A DNA stretch of 64,000 nt. Source: Liolophura sinensis. Its lineage: Eukaryota; Mollusca; Polyplacophora; Chitonida; Chitonidae. The stretch lies in the NCBI RefSeq assembly GCF_032854445.1, contig NC_088302.1, positions 16,611,338 to 16,675,337 of the forward strand. The letters are read 5' to 3'. A program made the position numbers and the translations under genes. Below, one piece after another: positions 60,270 through 64,000 of this stretch (the first letter of the stretch is position 1; each line of letters opens with the position of its first letter). A model generated the notes under the pieces. That model was given only the letters and a program-made list of their open reading frames with translations. It had not been told where the DNA came from and did not search any database.

Positions 60270-63175
60270 TCACACGTGTGGTGTGGTGTACATTGTAATT
60301 TAGCGTAGTGTGGTGCTAGTGTACAGTGTGATGTGGTGTACAGCGTGATGTGCGTACAGTGTGATGTGGTGTACAGTGTAATGTGGCGTAGTGTGGTGCT
60401 GGTGTATAATGTGATGTGGTGTACAGTGTTATGTGGCGTATAGTGTAATGTGCGTAGTGTGGTGCTAGTGTACAGTGTAATGTGGTGTTCAGTGTGATGT
60501 GGTGTACAGTGTAATGTGGCGTAGTGTGGTGTTAATGTACAGTGCGATGTGGTGTATAATGTGATGATAATGTGTAATGTAATGCTGGTGTACAGGATGT
60601 GATGTACAGTGTGAAGTGGTGCTTAATTTTCATGCTGGTGGGAAATGTAATTTGGTGTACTGTGTGCTGCTGGTATACAGTATAATGCTTGTGTACAGAG
60701 AAATGCTGCTGTACTGTGTGATATGGTGTACAGAGTGATGTTAGTGTACACTGTGATAGGGGTGTACAGTATAAAGTTGGTGTACAAATGTGATGCAGAT
60801 GTACTGTGTAATGCTGGCATCCAATCTCCTGCTTGTATACAGTGTGATGCCGATGCTGGTGTACAATATGCTGCTGGTGTACAGTGTGCTGCAGGTATAC
60901 AGTGTGATGCACGTGTATTGTGTGATATTGGTGTACAGTGTGCTGGTGGTGTACAGTGTGTTGCAGGTTACAGTGTGATGCAGGTGTACAATGTCATGCT
61001 GGCATACTGCGTGATGCTACCATGCTGTGTTATGCTGGTATACAGTGTGATGTGGTAGTACTGCGTGATGATGATGCACTGCCTGATGTTGGTGTAAGGT
61101 GTGCTACTTGTGTACATTGTGATGCAGGTGTACTGTGTAATGCTGGTGTACAGTACGATGCAGGTACACGGTGTGTTGCTGGTATACAGTGTAAAGCAGG
61201 TGTACAATGTAACGCAGGTATACCGTCTGATGCTGGTGTACAGTGTACTGCTGGTGTACAGTTGGATGCAGATGTATAGTGTGATGCAGGTGTAAAGTGT
61301 GCTGCTAGCATACTGCGTGATGCTACCATGCTGTGTGATGCACTGCCTGATGTTGGCGTAAGGTGTGCTACTGGTGTACATTGTGATGCAGGTGTACTGT
61401 GTAATGTTGGCATCCAATCCTCCTGCTTGTATACAGTGTGATGCCGATGCTGGTGTACAATATGCTGCTGGTGTACAGTGTGATGCACATGTACTGCGTG
61501 ATATTGGTGTAGAGTGTGCTGGTGGTGTACAGTGTGTTGCAGGTTACAGTGTGATGCAGGTGTACAGTGTCATGCTAGCATACTGCGTGATGCTACCATG
61601 CTGTGTTATGCTGGTATACAGTGTGATGTGGTAGTACTGCGTGATGATGATGCACTGCCTGATGTTGGTGTAAGGTGTGCTACTTGTGTACATTGTGATG
61701 CAGGTGTACTGTGTAATGCTGTTGTACAGTACGATGCAGGTACACGGTGTGTTGCTGGTATACAATGTAAAGCAGGTATGAAATGTAATGCAGGTATGCC
61801 GTCTGATGCTGCTGTACAGTGTAATGCGGGTGTATAGTGTGATGCAGGTGTACAGTGTGATGCTGGTGTATGGTCTGATGTTGATGTACAGTGTGCTGCG
61901 TGTGAACAGTGTGACGCAGTGTACTCCGTGATGCAGGTGAACAGTGTGATGCAGGTGTATGCAGTTGTTCTGCGTGATGATTGTGTACTGCGTGATGCTG
62001 GTGTACAGTGTGTTGCTGAATGGTGTACAGAGTGATGCTAGAATACAGTGTGATGCAGGTGTACTGTGTGATGCTAGGATACAGTGTGATACAATTGTAT
62101 TGTGTGATGCTGGTGTACTGTGTGATGCTGGAATACATTGTGATGCTGGTATACAGTGTGATGCAAATGTAGAGTGCGATGCTAGAATACACTGCAATGT
62201 ATGTGTACAATGTAATGCTGGTGTACAGTGTGATGCAGATGTACTGTGTGGTCCTAGTGTACAGTGTGAAGTTCATGTACTGTGTGATTCAGATGTACTG
62301 TGTGATGTTAGTGTACAGTGTGATGCTGGTGTACAATGTTATGCTGGTGTAATGTGTGAGGCTGGCGTACAGTGTAACGCTGGTGCTCAGTGGAATACAT
62401 GAAGTAATGGTGCTGAGTAGTGTGATGCTGCTATTCAGCTTAATACTTGTGTACAGTGTGCCGCTCGTGTGCAGTGTAATAAAAGTGTGCTGTGTTGTGT
62501 AAGCGTACAATGTGATGCTGGTGGGAAATATAATGCTTGTGTACAGTGTGATGCTGGTGTACAGTGTGATTAGGGCGTAATGTGTTATACTGATTACAGT
62601 GTGATGTTGGTGTACAGTTATGAGGGTGTACAGAGTTATGTGGGTGTAGCTTGTGATGCTAATGTACAGTGTAGTGTAATGTGTATTGTGTGATTCTGAT
62701 GTACAGTGTGATGCTGCTGTATAGTCTGATGCTGCTGTACAGTGTGATACTGCTGTACAGTATGATGCTGATGTACAGGGTGATGTTTTAGAGTGTGATG
62801 CTGGTATACAGTTATGTGGATGAACAGAATCATGTGGGTGTAGTTTCCGATGCTAATATACAGTGTAGTGTAATGTGTGATGCCGATGTACAGTGTAATG
62901 TGGGTGTAATGTGTGATGCCGATGTGATGTACAATGTGACGATGGTGTACAGTATGCTGCTGGTGTACAGTATGCTGCTGGTGTACAGTGTGATTCTGGT
63001 GTACAGTGTGATGCTGATGTACAGTGTGACGATGGCGTACAGAGCTATGTGGATGTATAGTGTGATGTGGATGTAAAGTGTGATGTGGGTGTACTTTGTG
63101 ATGTGGGTGTACTTTGATGCTATATAGCCTGCAGTGTAATGAAGGTTTTGCCTACTGGGTGATGCTGGTGTAGCC
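60270..63175 (+). repeat. Large 18-bp minisatellite, forward block
   Basis: The unit GTGTACAGTGTGATGCTG (18 bases) is repeated with substitutions over about 2.9 kb. The first 300 bases use a related shorter unit (TGATGTGGTGTACAGTG). A segment beginning GCTTGTATACAGTGTGATGC at 60831 recurs at 61425, 594 bases (33 units) later, with the same unit variants around it, so there is a higher-order repeat. Because 18 is a multiple of three, long open frames occur by chance on both strands. Confidence 0.92.
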
Positions 63176-64000
63176 ACTATCAGACTGCACACCAGCATTA
63201 CACTGTACACCACTATCAGACTGCACACCAGCTTTACACTGTACACAACTATCAGACTGTACAGCAGCATTACACTATACAGCTGCATCACGCTGTACAC
63301 TTGAATCGCACGGTACACCTGCATCACACTGTGCGCATGCATCGCACTGTACACCTGCATCACACTGTACACATGCATCACACTGCACGCATGTATCACA
63401 CTGTACACGTACATCACACTGTACACCTGCATCGCACTGTACATATGCATCACACTGTACACATGCATTACACTGTACACCTGCATCACACTGTACATAT
63501 GCATCACACTGCACGCATGCATCACACTGTACACATGCATCACACAGTAGGCATGCATCACACTGTACAACAGCATAACACTGTACACATGCATTACACA
63601 GTACACATAAATCACACTGTACGCATGCATCACACTGTACATATGCATCACACTGTACACATTCATCAGACTGTACACATGCATCACATTGTACACCAGC
63701 ATAACACTGTACACATGTGTCACACTGTATACATGCATCACACTGTACGCATCCTTCACATTGTACACATGCATCACACTGTAACCCTGCATTGCACTGT
63801 ACACATGCATCACACTGTACACCTGTATCACACTGTACACATGCATCACACAGTAGGCATGCATCACACTGTACAGCAGCATAACACTGTACACATGCAT
63901 TACACAGTACACATAAATCACACTGTACGCATGCATCACACTGTACATATGCATCACACTGTAGGCATGCATCACATTGTACACCAGCATCACACTGTAC
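63176..64000 (-). repeat. Same 18-bp minisatellite in opposite orientation; runs off right edge
   Basis: From about 63176 the plus strand reads CAGCATCACACTGTACAC and variants, the exact reverse complement of the unit to the left. It starts with three 36-base units containing ACTATCAGACTG, then 18-base units of ATGCATCACACTGTACAC. A segment with CACAGTAGGCATGCATCACA at 63543 recurs 306 bases (17 units) later, near 63849. The array continues beyond the window. Confidence 0.92.

Noticed and set aside
62830..63993. 387-codon open frame on the minus strand
   Set aside because: It lies wholly within the 18-bp minisatellite; the frame is open because the unit length is a multiple of three. No start context, splice sites or domain.

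Overview
The window is eukaryotic nuclear DNA. Its genes are split by GT-AG introns, it is AT-rich, and it carries many short interspersed tRNA-derived repeats (SINEs), microsatellites and minisatellites. The gene content (a cilia gene, a kinetochore gene, rhodopsin-class receptors), the SINE types and the frequent ACATGTA words suggest a marine lophotrochozoan, most likely a mollusc. The phylum is inferred from the general look of the sequence, not proven.

Layout. Positions 575-4672 (minus) hold the first five coding exons of CFAP53/CCDC11, a cilium and left-right patterning protein; the gene runs off the left edge. Positions 8287-10889 (plus) hold a complete five-exon SKA1, a microtubule-binding subunit of the kinetochore SKA complex. 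The two genes are divergent. The space between them holds a perfect CRE next to an RFX X-box-like site on the CFAP53 side, and a CCAAT / E2F / CHR cluster that could be the SKA1 cell-cycle promoter. Positions 19481-35727 (plus) hold an eight-exon gene for a serine-rich protein of about 981 residues. I tentatively assign it to the LAS2 (C18orf54) family; it contains a 15-residue tandem repeat. As I recall the human map, CFAP53, SKA1 and C18orf54 all lie on 18q21, so this may be an old conserved linkage.

Positions 38840-39851 and 49991-51058 (both minus) are two related intronless class A GPCRs with aminergic-type residues (Asp3.32, Trp7.40) and an odd RPxxW in place of NPxxY. The first has a single-base frameshift in TM5. 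Around them lie SINEs, two oppositely oriented copies of a long-palindrome MITE, and a 198-bp MITE with perfect 20-bp terminal repeats.

From 51.2 kb to the right edge I find no gene. This stretch holds (GA)n, (TA)n, (TACA)n and (CA)n tracts, a roughly 60-bp minisatellite (54.8-55.5 kb), an AT-rich stretch that might be regulatory, and from 60.27 kb a very large 18-bp minisatellite. The minisatellite reverses orientation near 63.18 kb and continues past the window end.
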